Shown here piece by piece: positions 26,680 through 34,647 of a stretch of 49,433 nt of DNA. Under the pieces are notes generated by a model that was given only the letters and a program-made list of their open reading frames with translations, was not told the origin of the DNA and ran no database searches. The position numbers and the translations under genes were made by a program. The stretch is from Actinomycetota bacterium. GTDB lineage: Bacteria > Actinomycetota > CADDZG01 > WHSQ01. Within the stretch, counting starts at the first letter, position 1. Each line of letters begins with the position of its first letter. The stretch is from assembly GCA_009380005.1 (NCBI GenBank), contig WHSQ01000019.1:1-49433 (forward strand). The letters are read 5' to 3'.

Positions 26680-26764
26680 TAACCTGCTACTTGACGATAC
26701 CGGTTATACTAACCACTGTCAAGGCTTAACCGGTTACAACGAGAAGTAAGTCTCCCCGATAACC
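26680..26764. promoter_or_regulatory. TAACC/GGTTA repeat cluster, probable operator array
   Basis: TAACC occurs on the plus strand at 26680, 26710, 26727 and 26760, and GGTTA at 26702 and 26732. Two of these make the perfect 10-bp palindrome TAACCGGTTA (26727-26736), another pair the inverted repeat GGTTA-TAC-TAACC (26702-26714). ACCGGTTA is present twice, exactly 30 bp apart (26699 and 26729). The elements flank and overlap the -35 and -10 of the small-gene promoter and lie within 130 bp of the CGNR start. I infer binding sites for a regulator, most simply the CGNR protein. Confidence 0.55.
26694..26722 (-). promoter_or_regulatory. Promoter of the small-gene pair
   Basis: On the minus strand, TTGACA (26722-26717) is a perfect -35 hexamer, followed after exactly 17 bp by TATCGT (26699-26694) as the -10. 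Transcription would start near 26687, leaving a leader of about 30 nt before ATG 26656. This is the best sigma-A-type promoter in the window, and it overlaps ACCGGTTA and GGTTA/TAACC repeats. Confidence 0.7.
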
Positions 26765-26808
26765 GTCTCGGGGGCTACGCTGGTTGGAGGAGAGCGGGGA
26801 GAAGGTCC

Positions 26809-27363
26809 ATGACCGAGGAGCTGCCCGAGGCAGCGGAGCTGATCAAGGACTTCGTCAACACCTACGACGTCTCGAGCGGGACCGACGAGCTCGCCACGAG
26901 CGGCGCCATGTCGGGGTGGTTCGCGGCCCGCGGCCTGATGGCGGAGGAGGCCGGGCTCGACGAGCCGGCGGCCGCCCAGATCCGAGCGGTGAGGGAGGCC
27001 CTGCGCCTGCTCCTGCTGGGCCACAACGACGAGCCAGTCCCCCGCGAAGCCCTGGATACCCTGAACCGGGCGGCCGAGAGCTCGCGCCTGTGCGTCGAGT
27101 TCACGCCCGAAGGCAGCGTCCTCGCGTGCCGGTCGACGGGCGCCGACGCCGCCCTGGCGCGGATGATCGCCGCCGTGCACTCGGCGATGGCGGACGAGAG
27201 CTGGAGCCGGCTCAAGGCGTGCCGGCGCCACGATTGCCGGTGGGTCTTCTACGACCAGTCGCGCAATCGCTCGAAGACGTGGTGCGCGATGGGCGTGTGC
27301 GGGAACCGCACCAAGGCCGAGAAGTACCGCAAACGTCATCCGCACGCTGCGGCGAGCGTCTGA
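26809..27363 (+). CDS. CGNR zinc-finger transcriptional regulator (ABATE domain)
   Basis: The 184-residue protein has an N-terminal ABATE-type domain (LIKDFVNTYDVSSGTDEL near residue 11, a helical middle with IRAVREALRLLLLGH, and a strand LCVEFTPEGSVLACRSTG) and a C-terminal CGNR zinc finger with C138, C143, C159 and C164 (KACRRHDCRWVFYDQSRNRS, then CGNRTKAEKYRKR). These proteins are presumed DNA-binding regulators. ATG 26809 follows GAGAAGG. It is transcribed away from two small genes across the TAACC-rich region, and is convergent with the cyclase gene, nine bases apart. The ligand or signal is unknown. Confidence 0.88.
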   Translation: MTEELPEAAELIKDFVNTYDVSSGTDELATSGAMSGWFAARGLMAEEAGLDEPAAAQIRAVREALRLLLLGHNDEPVPREALDTLNRAAESSRLCVEFTPEGSVLACRSTGADAALARMIAAVHSAMADESWSRLKACRRHDCRWVFYDQSRNRSKTWCAMGVCGNRTKAEKYRKRHPHAAASV

Positions 27364-27372
27364 ACCGCTCCC

Positions 27373-28644
27373 CTACAGCTGGGTGACGGGGATCGTCCCC
27401 GCGTCCTTCCTCGCCTTGTCGCCGGCGCCCTCCAGCTCGCCCAGCGGCGCGTACAGCACCCGATCCGGATCGATGTCGATCGCGTGCGCGTCGTCGTCGG
27501 TGAGGTGCTCGACCAGCGATTTCGAGGCCAGCACCTGTCCCCCCATGGCGGTCTGTTGCATGCGGGCGCACTCGTTGACCTCGTCGCCGAGCGCGGTGAC
27601 CTCGAGGCGCCCGCCGGTAACGAGCTGACCCATGTAGAGCGTGCCGCCCCAGTGCACGCCCACGTTCACCAGGCAGTCGCTCGGGTCCAGCACCCCGGTC
27701 TCGTCGCCGACCTCATCGGCGGCGGCGCGGACCGCGGTTCCGATCTCTCGCGCCGCCGAGACGGCGGCCCTCGCCGCGGCCGACGGAGAGCCGAGATCGT
27801 CCACCAGGAAGAAGGCCGTGACCCCGTCGCCGACGTGCTTGCCGACGATCCCCCGGTGCTGGACGACGACGTCGTCGATGGCCGTCGTCGCCACGCGCAG
27901 GAGCTGGAAGTACGCGGCGCTCGGCAGACGCCGGGACAGATCGGCCGAGGCCTCGAGATCGGCGAACAGGATGGCCGCCCGGCGCCGCCCCGGGTCCACC
28001 AGCCGGGCCATCCGCTCGAACATCCCTCGGTCGCCGCGTGAAACGAGATCCAGCACACGAGCCGGCAGGGCGGGTTCGTACAGCAGGACGGTGCCGGCGA
28101 ACTCCTCGTCTTCGAACAGGCGGATGTGGAACTCACGGATCGGTGCCGGGGGCAGGCCGGGTCGAAGGAACTCGAAGGTCGAGGTCCATATGAGCGGCGG
28201 CCGTTCGGGCTCCACCTGTTGGAGGAATCGATCCAGGAGACCCGAGGACACGGCATCCTTCGGGAGCCAATCCGGCGGGTCGTCCCAGTTCTCGAGGGCA
28301 TCTTCGAGCGTTCGGCGGAACTCCTCCTTGCCACCCGAGCTGTCGTACAGGTACCGCGGCAGGTGCTGCTGGAACATGTTGAGTTGACTCTCGGTCGTGA
28401 TCAGTAGCGCCCATGTCGGCGAGCTGTAGGTCTCGACCACGTGCTTGCCGTAGCCGAGCTTCCCCTCGTCCTCTTCCCCGATCAGGACCTTGAGCTCGCT
28501 GCTGACCCAGACGAGGTTCCAGGAACCATCGAAGATCGATGCTGCACACGCGACCTCATCCAGCTCTTCTGCGATCCGGCGAAGCTTCGGGTGGTCAGGA
28601 AGCGAGGGTTGCGAGGACATCGTCGGGGATATCGAAGTTGGCAT
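27373..28644 (-). CDS. Class III adenylate/guanylate cyclase with N-terminal sensor-like region
   Basis: From about residue 222 the protein has a class III nucleotide cyclase domain: AAILFADLEASADLSRRL with metal-binding D229, GKHVGDGVTAFF with D273, GVHWGGTLYMGQL, and EVTALGDEVNECARMQ with the Asn and Arg of the transition-state pair. Both metal aspartates are intact, so it is probably active; ATP or GTP specificity is not decided. Residues 20-200 start PAS-like (FDGSWNLVWVSSELKVLIG) but are otherwise unrecognised. No membrane helix is seen. ATG 28644 (AGGA upstream) overlaps yebC by 50 bp; ATG 28620 would cut this to 26 bp. Confidence 0.87.
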   Translation of the reverse strand: MPTSISPTMSSQPSLPDHPKLRRIAEELDEVACAASIFDGSWNLVWVSSELKVLIGEEDEGKLGYGKHVVETYSSPTWALLITTESQLNMFQQHLPRYLYDSSGGKEEFRRTLEDALENWDDPPDWLPKDAVSSGLLDRFLQQVEPERPPLIWTSTFEFLRPGLPPAPIREFHIRLFEDEEFAGTVLLYEPALPARVLDLVSRGDRGMFERMARLVDPGRRRAAILFADLEASADLSRRLPSAAYFQLLRVATTAIDDVVVQHRGIVGKHVGDGVTAFFLVDDLGSPSAAARAAVSAAREIGTAVRAAADEVGDETGVLDPSDCLVNVGVHWGGTLYMGQLVTGGRLEVTALGDEVNECARMQQTAMGGQVLASKSLVEHLTDDDAHAIDIDPDRVLYAPLGELEGAGDKARKDAGTIPVTQL

Positions 28645-29344
28645 AAACGTCCTGCACGTCGTCGAGCTCTTCGAGCGTATCGATCAGGTTGAGCACCTTC
28701 CTGGCGTCGGCGTCCTCCAACGCGACCGTCGTCTTCGGGACCTGCGTCAGCTCGTCCGATTCGATCGCGATCCCGGCGGCCGTCAGGGCATCGCGCACCG
28801 CCTTCAGCGACTCCGCGGGAGTCACGACCTCGATCGTCTCCTCGGAGACCCGCAGGTCCTCCGCGCCGGCATCGGCTGCGACCAGGAAGACTTCGTCTTC
28901 GGTCGTTCCGTCCTTCGGGACGATGACGACCCCCTTCGGTTCGAACATCCACGCGACGGAGCCGGGCTCGGCAAGCTTCCCTCCGCTCCCGTGGAACGCG
29001 CTGCGGACATCCTGGGACGCACGGTTCCGGTTGTTGGTGAGGCACCGCACGAGAACGGCCACGCCGCCGGGTCCGTAGCCTTCGTACGAGGTCTCCTCAT
29101 AGGACTCACCCTGAAGCTCACCGGTGCCACGCTTGATCGCCCGGTCGATGTTGTCGTTGGGAACCGAAGCGGCTTTCGCCTTCTGGACCGCGGTTGCCAG
29201 CGTTGGGTTACCGTCGATGCTGCCCCCACCCTCCCGGGCTGCTACCTCGACGAACCGGAGCAGCTTGCCCCAAAGCTTGGAGCGCGCGGCATCGTTCGCG
29301 CCCTTCTTACGCTTGATCGTCGACCATTTGGAATGGCCCGACAT
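28595..29344 (-). CDS. yebC: YebC/PmpR family protein
   Basis: YebC/TACO1 proteins have been described as DNA-binding regulators and, more recently, as helpers of translation through proline-rich stretches. The 249 residues are standard: MSGHSKWSTIKRKKGANDAARSK, GGGSIDGNPTLATAVQKAKA, NIDRAIKRGTGE, YEGYGPGGVAVLVRCLTNNRNR, and the acidic C-terminal part. ATG 29344 overlaps the last base of pdxT (TGATG). In actinobacteria yebC usually lies between pdxT and ruvC; here the cyclase, the CGNR gene and the small genes sit between. Confidence 0.95.
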   Translation of the reverse strand: MSGHSKWSTIKRKKGANDAARSKLWGKLLRFVEVAAREGGGSIDGNPTLATAVQKAKAASVPNDNIDRAIKRGTGELQGESYEETSYEGYGPGGVAVLVRCLTNNRNRASQDVRSAFHGSGGKLAEPGSVAWMFEPKGVVIVPKDGTTEDEVFLVAADAGAEDLRVSEETIEVVTPAESLKAVRDALTAAGIAIESDELTQVPKTTVALEDADARKVLNLIDTLEELDDVQDVYANFDIPDDVLATLAS

Positions 29345-29922
29345 CAGCCCGCCTCCTCGATAAGGTCCAGGAAGATCCTATGGACGCGCTCGTCTCCCGC
29401 TATCTCGGGATGGAAGGTCGACGCGAGCATGCCGTTCTCACGCACGAGGACGGGGCGATCGTCGAACTCGGCAAGGACCTCGACCCCGGAACCGACCTCT
29501 TCGATGATCGGCGCCCGGATGAAGACCGAACGCAGCGGGCGATCGAGGCCGGCCACGTCCAGGTCGGTCTCGAACGAGTCCACCTGGCGGCCGTACGCGT
29601 TGCGTACGATCGCCATGTCCATCACGCCGATGCTGTGTGGCACACCTTCGGGACCACGGACCTCGCGTGCCATCAGGATCGCGCCCGCACAGGTCCCGTA
29701 CACGGGCATGCCTGCACGGATGCGCTCTCGAAGCGGGTCCAGGATCCCGAACCTATCGAGGAGCTTCCCGATAGTGGTGCTCTCTCCTCCCGGCACGATG
29801 AGACCCGCGACCTCGTCCAACCCGGCCGCATGCTTGATGATGATCGCAGTGGCCCCCGCGGCATCGATCAGGCGTGCGTGTTCCCGGACGTCGCCTTGCA
29901 GACCGAGGATGCCGACCTTCAT
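29344..29922 (-). CDS. pdxT: Pyridoxal 5'-phosphate synthase, glutaminase subunit
   Basis: PdxT releases ammonia from glutamine for PdxS. The 192-residue class I glutaminase starts MKVGILGLQGDVREH at ATG 29922 and has LIVPGGESTTIGKLL, the nucleophile C78 in VYGTCAGAIL, and the H171/E173 pair in STFHPEIAGD, so the catalytic triad is complete. The frame extends upstream to 30012, but that part overlaps pdxS and is not needed. It begins ten bases after pdxS. Confidence 0.96.
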   Translation of the reverse strand: MKVGILGLQGDVREHARLIDAAGATAIIIKHAAGLDEVAGLIVPGGESTTIGKLLDRFGILDPLRERIRAGMPVYGTCAGAILMAREVRGPEGVPHSIGVMDMAIVRNAYGRQVDSFETDLDVAGLDRPLRSVFIRAPIIEEVGSGVEVLAEFDDRPVLVRENGMLASTFHPEIAGDERVHRIFLDLIEEAG

Positions 29923-29932
29923 GAGACGGCTC

Positions 29933-30829
29933 CTACCAACCGCGGCGAGCGAGACGCTCCGACTCGGGGAGATCGCTAACGTTGATGCCGACCATGGCCT
30001 CGCCGAGCCCACGCGACACCTTGGCGACGATCTCGGGCTCGTTGAAGTACGTCGTCGCCTCGACGATGGAGCGAGCCCGCGTGGCGGGGTCGCCAGACTT
30101 GAAGATCCCGGAACCCACGAAGACGCCGTCGGCGCCCAACTGCATCATGAGTGCGGCGTCGGCGGGCGTTGCGATCCCTCCCGCGGTGAAGAGCACGACC
30201 GGTAGCGTGCCCGTCTCGGCGATCTCCCGTACGAGGTCGAATGGCGCACGGTGTTCCTTCGCGGCCCCCATCAGCTCCTCGGCCCCGCAGGTCGACAGCC
30301 GGCGGATCTCGGACGTGATCGATCGCATGTGACGAACTGCCTCGACGACGTTACCGGTGCCGGCCTCACCCTTGGAGCGGATCATCGCCGCGCCCTCGCC
30401 GATGCGGCGCAGCGCCTCCCCGAGGTTGGTCGCGCCACAGACGAAGGGGACGTTGAAGGCCCACTTGTCGACGTGGTTGGACTCGTCGGCAGGGGTCAGG
30501 ACCTCGGACTCATCGATGTAGTCGACGCCGAGGGCCTCGAGGACCTGGGCTTCGACGAAGTGGCCGATCCGGCACTTCGCCATGACCGGGATGCTGACGG
30601 TCTCCATGATCTCGGAGACCTTCTCGGGGTCGGCCATACGTACGACTCCGCCCTCGGCTCGGATGTCGGCCGGCACGCGCTCCAACGCCATGACCGCAAC
30701 GGCTCCGGCCTCCTCGGCGATCTTCGCCTGCTCGGCCGTGGTGACGTCCATGATGACGCCGCCCTTGAGCATCTCGGCCAGCCCTCGTTTGACCCGCGCA
30801 CCGCCGGTTTCCCTCGTGGTTTCGCTCAT
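29933..30829 (-). CDS. pdxS: Pyridoxal 5'-phosphate synthase, lyase subunit
   Basis: PdxS builds PLP from ribose 5-phosphate, glyceraldehyde 3-phosphate and ammonia. The 298-residue barrel shows [16 protein letters not shown] with the conserved Asp, [10 protein letters not shown], the Schiff-base lysine K85 in [41 protein letters not shown], and [23 protein letters not shown] 30829 is six bases after AGGAG; an upstream in-frame start at 30859 is less likely. Confidence 0.97.
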   Translation of the reverse strand: MSETTRETGGARVKRGLAEMLKGGVIMDVTTAEQAKIAEEAGAVAVMALERVPADIRAEGGVVRMADPEKVSEIMETVSIPVMAKCRIGHFVEAQVLEALGVDYIDESEVLTPADESNHVDKWAFNVPFVCGATNLGEALRRIGEGAAMIRSKGEAGTGNVVEAVRHMRSITSEIRRLSTCGAEELMGAAKEHRAPFDLVREIAETGTLPVVLFTAGGIATPADAALMMQLGADGVFVGSGIFKSGDPATRARSIVEATTYFNEPEIVAKVSRGLGEAMVGINVSDLPESERLARRGW

Positions 30830-30910
30830 GAGTGCTCCTGACTCCCAGGTCGAGATCACTTCGGTCTCCCCCCGAAGCGTATCCCCGCCCCGGAGCCATA
30901 CCGGCCCCCG

Positions 30911-31933
30911 CTACTTGATGACGGTCTTGCCCTTGACCTTGCCCTTCGGAGACGGGACCAGCTCGATCCAGATCGGCCCGATCTTGAACGGGAGAGGGTC
31001 TCCGTCGGCGGTCGTGTAGGCCGGCCTCCCGTCCTTGCCGATGGCCCACTGCCCCGGGATGACCTTCCCGTCCCGGAGAAGCCACAGCCTGCCCTTGCCC
31101 TTGAGGGAGATGTCGGGCGATCGATTGCCGGTCACGTCGACGATGCAACAAGAGGGATCGACCCTCACCTCCTGTACGAGGACGTTCGGAACGGCGACCT
31201 GGCCCCCGGGATTCACCTTGAACGGCACTCCGTCCTGGAACCGCCGCCATGCCCCCCGCGCCCACCGGTACGTGACGAGGTTGGAGCTGCCGAAGCTCAC
31301 CATGACCCTCTTCGCATCCTTGGCCGAGGCCGGAAGATCGCCGAACGTGAAGATGTCGAGCGGCGGGTTCGTGGTGACGTCGTTCTTGACCTTGTCCCGA
31401 ACCCTCTCGACGTTGAGCCGCAAGCTATGAACGTCGGACGAGCCTGCAGGGTCGCGGAAGAAGACCTTCGCCCGATCCGTCTGCTCGGTGAACAGCTTCA
31501 TGTCGTTCTGCCTGAGCTCCTTCTCTACGATGCCGTTGGCTCCCGAGTAAGCCAAGACCTTGGTGAACGGTCCGACGATCCTCGGATCGTCGAAGCGCGC
31601 GCTGCGGACCGGTCCCACCTTCTTGCTGGAGCCGCAGTGGTAGATCGCGGCGAACCGGGTCACCCCGCCCTCGACGATCTCTTCGAAGACGACGTCGGCT
31701 TCGAGGAGCCCAACCTGCGGGCGAGACTGCGGAGAGTTCTCGATCTTCACGGCGACCGCCGGTCGGGGGAGGTCGGTCTCCGGGTCCTCGCCGGTGAGCG
31801 GGCACACGGGAGGCGGCTCGGGGGTCGGCGGCGCCTGGGGCGACGCGCTCTCGCCTTCGCCGCCGCATGCCACGAGGGTGAGCGCCGCGATGAGAACGAC
31901 ACCGATGAGTTTGAGGCTTTCACGAGGCGCCAT
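30911..31933 (-). CDS. DUF3048 (YerB-type) lipoprotein, copy 1
   Basis: The 340-residue protein has a signal sequence with a lipobox ending VAC (C23), then a Pro/Ser-rich linker and the DUF3048 domain pair: CPLTGEDPE, RPAVAVKIENSPQSRPQ, ADVVFEEIVEGGVTRFAAIYH, VGPVRSARFDDPRI, and in the second half TYRWARGAWRRFQDG and WIELVPSPKGKVK. The family is widespread in Gram-positive bacteria, presumed secreted, and without firm function. It overlaps the second DUF3048 gene by 14 bp and is most likely cotranscribed with it. A 94-bp gap separates it from pdxS. Confidence 0.9.
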   Translation of the reverse strand: MAPRESLKLIGVVLIAALTLVACGGEGESASPQAPPTPEPPPVCPLTGEDPETDLPRPAVAVKIENSPQSRPQVGLLEADVVFEEIVEGGVTRFAAIYHCGSSKKVGPVRSARFDDPRIVGPFTKVLAYSGANGIVEKELRQNDMKLFTEQTDRAKVFFRDPAGSSDVHSLRLNVERVRDKVKNDVTTNPPLDIFTFGDLPASAKDAKRVMVSFGSSNLVTYRWARGAWRRFQDGVPFKVNPGGQVAVPNVLVQEVRVDPSCCIVDVTGNRSPDISLKGKGRLWLLRDGKVIPGQWAIGKDGRPAYTTADGDPLPFKIGPIWIELVPSPKGKVKGKTVIK

Positions 31934-32948
31934 AGGTGAACGACCCTTTCACTTCGCCCTGCTCGCTGGGCACCAGGTGTATCCACGTCGTGCCCGGTTT
32001 GAAGACCATGGCCTTGCCCGATCTTGCGAGGAATCGGACGGCGTCGCCCACGGCGTCGCGCTCCCACGTTCCCTCGTAGGCTCGGCCGTTGCGGAACAAC
32101 ACCGCGGGACCCGAGCCGGTCTCGTCGGCGATCTCTACCGAGGGGTTGCCGGTAACGTCGGTGATCTGCTTGGACAGCCGTACCTCATGCACCTCGATGA
32201 CGACGTTGTCCACGGCCAGCTGCCCGCCCTGCTCCGTCAGGAACGGTTCGCCGCCTTGCGATCGCCGGTAGCGACCCTGCCCGAAGTCATAGGTGACCTG
32301 AGTGGCGCCACTGAACTCGATAGAGATGCTTCGCGCCCTCTTGCCCCTCCCTCGCCGATCACCGAAGTCGAAGATGTCGTCCGACGGCGGGTCGTCGAAG
32401 TCCTTGGAGCCCGTACGCCTCAGCGCCTGCGTGTTGGCGTAGAGGGTGTGTTCGGAACTGAGCCCCTCGCGGGGGACGCGCCGCAGACCCTTGCCGGCGC
32501 GGGTCTCATCGAGCTGCACGATGCCCACTTCGTCGAGAGCGTCACGCACCGGCTTGTTCGAACCGGAATAGGCCAGGAGCTTGGTGTAGGGCAGGACCAG
32601 AGCAGGGTCCACGATCCGCGCGCTGCGCACGGAACCGGCCTTGCGGGAATCGGTGCAGTGATAGATCGCCATGAAGCGCGTCACGCCGCCCTCGACGAGC
32701 TCCTCGTAGACCACCTCGGCATCTTCCAGCCCGGACAATGGGTAGGCGAGAGGAGCGTTCTCGATCTTCACTGCAACCGCGGGCCGGCCGGCGTCGACAT
32801 CTCCCTCCGGCTCGTCCCCGTTCAGCGGGCACTTGTCGGGCTCCAGTACGCCCAGTGGGCCGTCCCGCCCGCCGAGCAGGAAGAAGGCTCCCACCGCGAC
32901 CGCGATGACGGCGACCGCGATGAGGACGGCTTTGGCTCGGTTCGACAC
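31920..32948 (-). CDS. DUF3048 (YerB-type) protein, copy 2
   Basis: This 342-residue paralogue of the next gene has an uncleaved-looking signal anchor (VLIAVAVIAVAVGAFFLL) with no lipobox Cys, then the same blocks: CPLNGDEPE, RPAVAVKIENAPLAYPLSG, AEVVYEELVEGGVTRFMAIYH, AGSVRSARIVDP, TYDFGQGRYRRSQGG and WIHLVPSEQGEVK. It starts at GTG 32948 with AAGGAGG nine bases upstream. The tandem pair probably arose by duplication, giving one membrane-anchored and one lipid-anchored product. Function unknown. Confidence 0.9.
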   Translation of the reverse strand: MSNRAKAVLIAVAVIAVAVGAFFLLGGRDGPLGVLEPDKCPLNGDEPEGDVDAGRPAVAVKIENAPLAYPLSGLEDAEVVYEELVEGGVTRFMAIYHCTDSRKAGSVRSARIVDPALVLPYTKLLAYSGSNKPVRDALDEVGIVQLDETRAGKGLRRVPREGLSSEHTLYANTQALRRTGSKDFDDPPSDDIFDFGDRRGRGKRARSISIEFSGATQVTYDFGQGRYRRSQGGEPFLTEQGGQLAVDNVVIEVHEVRLSKQITDVTGNPSVEIADETGSGPAVLFRNGRAYEGTWERDAVGDAVRFLARSGKAMVFKPGTTWIHLVPSEQGEVKGSFTYGAS

Positions 32949-33073
32949 GCGGCGCGACCTCCTTCAGATGTCCAGGAACTCCGGCGGAAGGGGCGATCCG
33001 CCGCGCCGTGGCGGGGAGGTGCGGGGGAAGAGCCGCACGCCAAGTCCCCTTCCGGGACGACCGCAAGCTACCA

Positions 33074-33094
33074 CGCAGGCGGCGGGGGCCTGCG
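33074..33094 (-). terminator. Hairpin after the PIM gene run
   Basis: CGCAGGC (33074-33080) and GCCTGCG (33088-33094) form a perfect 7-bp stem with a 7-nt loop, 12 bp downstream of the pseudo-peptidase stop. No clear T tract follows on the minus strand. It lies in a 157-bp gap that otherwise shows only the start region of the DUF3048 pair, and probably marks the end of the pgsA-patA-pimA transcript. Confidence 0.45.
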
Positions 33095-33105
33095 GCTTTC
33101 GAATG

Positions 33106-33828
33106 CTAGAGATCCTCCAGCCTGGCGATCCGGGCGACCGGCGAGCACTCGCCCTCGACCGCGGGGACGAACCACAGCCCGCGGTCTGCTCCCTTCCGGG
33201 GAGCGGCCTTGCGGATCGCGCGGGCGAGGCCCGGTGGATAGCGGAGCAGCGCGGCGGCGCCGACGTCGTAGGCAGCAGGGGCACAGGGATGGATGCGCTT
33301 GGTCCACCCGAGCACCGAACGGGCCCAACGAGGATCCGGAACGCCGTCGCGGAGGCGGAGCAAGCAATGGGCGACCACCGCCTCGAGCTCGGTCAACGCC
33401 AGCTCCGAGGCGAGCTCGGTGGACACCGCCACCGCTCCCCGGGACCCCACCGACGTCACGAAGGCGTTGGGGGAGGACCCCGTGAAGATCCAGATCGCGG
33501 GACGGTCCATCCCGAGGTCTCCGGACAGACCGGATACCAGCCGGATCAAGCGCGCGTTCGCTCGATCCGACTCGCCGACCTCGATCGCGCCGACCGCTCC
33601 CAAGGATCGACGTCCCTCTCTGGACCCATGCCAGGCCCCCGCGATCAGGGCCACGAGCGCGATCCCAACGTAGAAGGGATCGCGCGTTGCGACGGTCAGG
33701 ATGATCAGAACCCCGAGGGTCAGGACCACGTAGATCGCAGTACGCCGGCCGAGGCCGCCCGGCGTTCGCGGGTCGGGCGTCCCCCAGTCTGGTACCGGCT
33801 TCGGGGCGGACGATGGAGGCAGGGCCAT
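33106..33828 (-). CDS. Degenerate M48-type (HtpX-like) peptidase, probably inactive
   Basis: The 240-residue product has two membrane helices (about residues 30-65) and then the pattern of an HtpX/M48 protease: IWIFTGSSPNAFVTSVG, AVAVSTELASELALTELEAVV and, near the end, ALLRYPPGLARAIRK and PVARIARLEDL. The zinc-binding HExxH is replaced by AHCLLRL, so the catalytic Glu and second His are gone, and the downstream Glu ligand region (normally E-x-x-A-D) is also changed. The gene is intact and overlaps its upstream neighbour (TGATG), so it looks like a maintained pseudo-enzyme rather than a decaying gene. Confidence 0.75.
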   Translation of the reverse strand: MALPPSSAPKPVPDWGTPDPRTPGGLGRRTAIYVVLTLGVLIILTVATRDPFYVGIALVALIAGAWHGSREGRRSLGAVGAIEVGESDRANARLIRLVSGLSGDLGMDRPAIWIFTGSSPNAFVTSVGSRGAVAVSTELASELALTELEAVVAHCLLRLRDGVPDPRWARSVLGWTKRIHPCAPAAYDVGAAALLRYPPGLARAIRKAAPRKGADRGLWFVPAVEGECSPVARIARLEDL

Positions 33829-34637
33829 CAGTAGCCCGGCCCCTGCCGGAGCCTGGTGTCGAAGTCCGACGTGTAGCGGCCGAAACCGCTGGAGACCTCG
33901 ATCGATCCCACCGAAGCCACGGTCACGCGCGAAGTGGGATCCACCCAGAGCGTGACGACCCCGTAACCGTCGTATCGCCCCCGGAATCCCATGCGGACCA
34001 CGATACGAGCGGCACGGATCGACCTGCCGGCCGTCTGGATCCGGTCGAAGCCCCCGACGCTCATCCGGTAGGAGCCCGACGTGGTCCCTCGCCACGCTCC
34101 GGCCCACGCGCTCCCTGGCCGCAACGGGAGCTCGAGCGTCTCGATCGTAGGCGCCGGCCGGTACCGGATCCGGTGACGGGTTTCATCCCGGGTGAAGGTG
34201 TCGACGACCTCGGCTACCCGGGCCGCCCCGCGCGTGTGGCGGGTGACCGTCCGAAGCGTCCGCTGACTGGATACGCGTGTCGTTTCGATCACAACGATCG
34301 CGTTCCGAGAGCCGGCGCCGTACGAAACGATCGCCGATCGCGTCCGCGGGAGGGGGTCGCCGGCGCACGTGGGCGTGCAGAATTCCTCGTAACCCTCCTG
34401 CGAGTACACGTACGAACCGGCGCGCGGGAACGCGAAGCGCGACTTCGGCCTCCGCGGCTCGTCTCTCTTCCCCTCGGCGGCGCGCTCGTCCGGCGAAGGG
34501 CCGTTGGTCACCGCAACATCCTCTTCGGCATCCCCGTCGTCTCGGAAGGTGATCTCGCCTCCACTCCGGCCGACGTCGCACGCGCTCAATAGGCATAGCA
34601 AGAGAGCCGCCGCCACTACGCGCTTCTTCGCCCTCAT
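33828..34637 (-). CDS. Putative lipoprotein of unknown function
   Basis: From ATG 34637 the 269-residue product has a typical signal peptide with lipobox LLSAC (C20), a disordered polar linker of about 50 residues, and a beta-rich domain starting FAFPRAGSYVYSQEGYEEFC. Two cysteines (FCTPTCAG) lie close together. The repeated strands (TRHRIRYRPAP, TLELPLRPGSAWAG, SYRMSVGG) suggest a small exported beta fold. I know no name for it. It lies ten bases after pimA on the same strand and may be involved in envelope work. A start at 34670 is possible but would put residues before the signal peptide. Confidence 0.65.
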   Translation of the reverse strand: MRAKKRVVAAALLLCLLSACDVGRSGGEITFRDDGDAEEDVAVTNGPSPDERAAEGKRDEPRRPKSRFAFPRAGSYVYSQEGYEEFCTPTCAGDPLPRTRSAIVSYGAGSRNAIVVIETTRVSSQRTLRTVTRHTRGAARVAEVVDTFTRDETRHRIRYRPAPTIETLELPLRPGSAWAGAWRGTTSGSYRMSVGGFDRIQTAGRSIRAARIVVRMGFRGRYDGYGVVTLWVDPTSRVTVASVGSIEVSSGFGRYTSDFDTRLRQGPGY

Positions 34638-34647
34638 CTCGCGATCA

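Noticed and set aside
26390-26749. 119-codon plus-strand open frame opposite the small genes
   Set aside because: It runs through the promoter and operator region, lacks a ribosome site and has no recognisable domain.
32949-33105. Small gene in the gap between the DUF3048 pair and the pseudo-peptidase
   Set aside because: Open frames are Pro/Arg-rich with no ribosome site; the gap holds a hairpin and the ribosome site of the DUF3048 gene.
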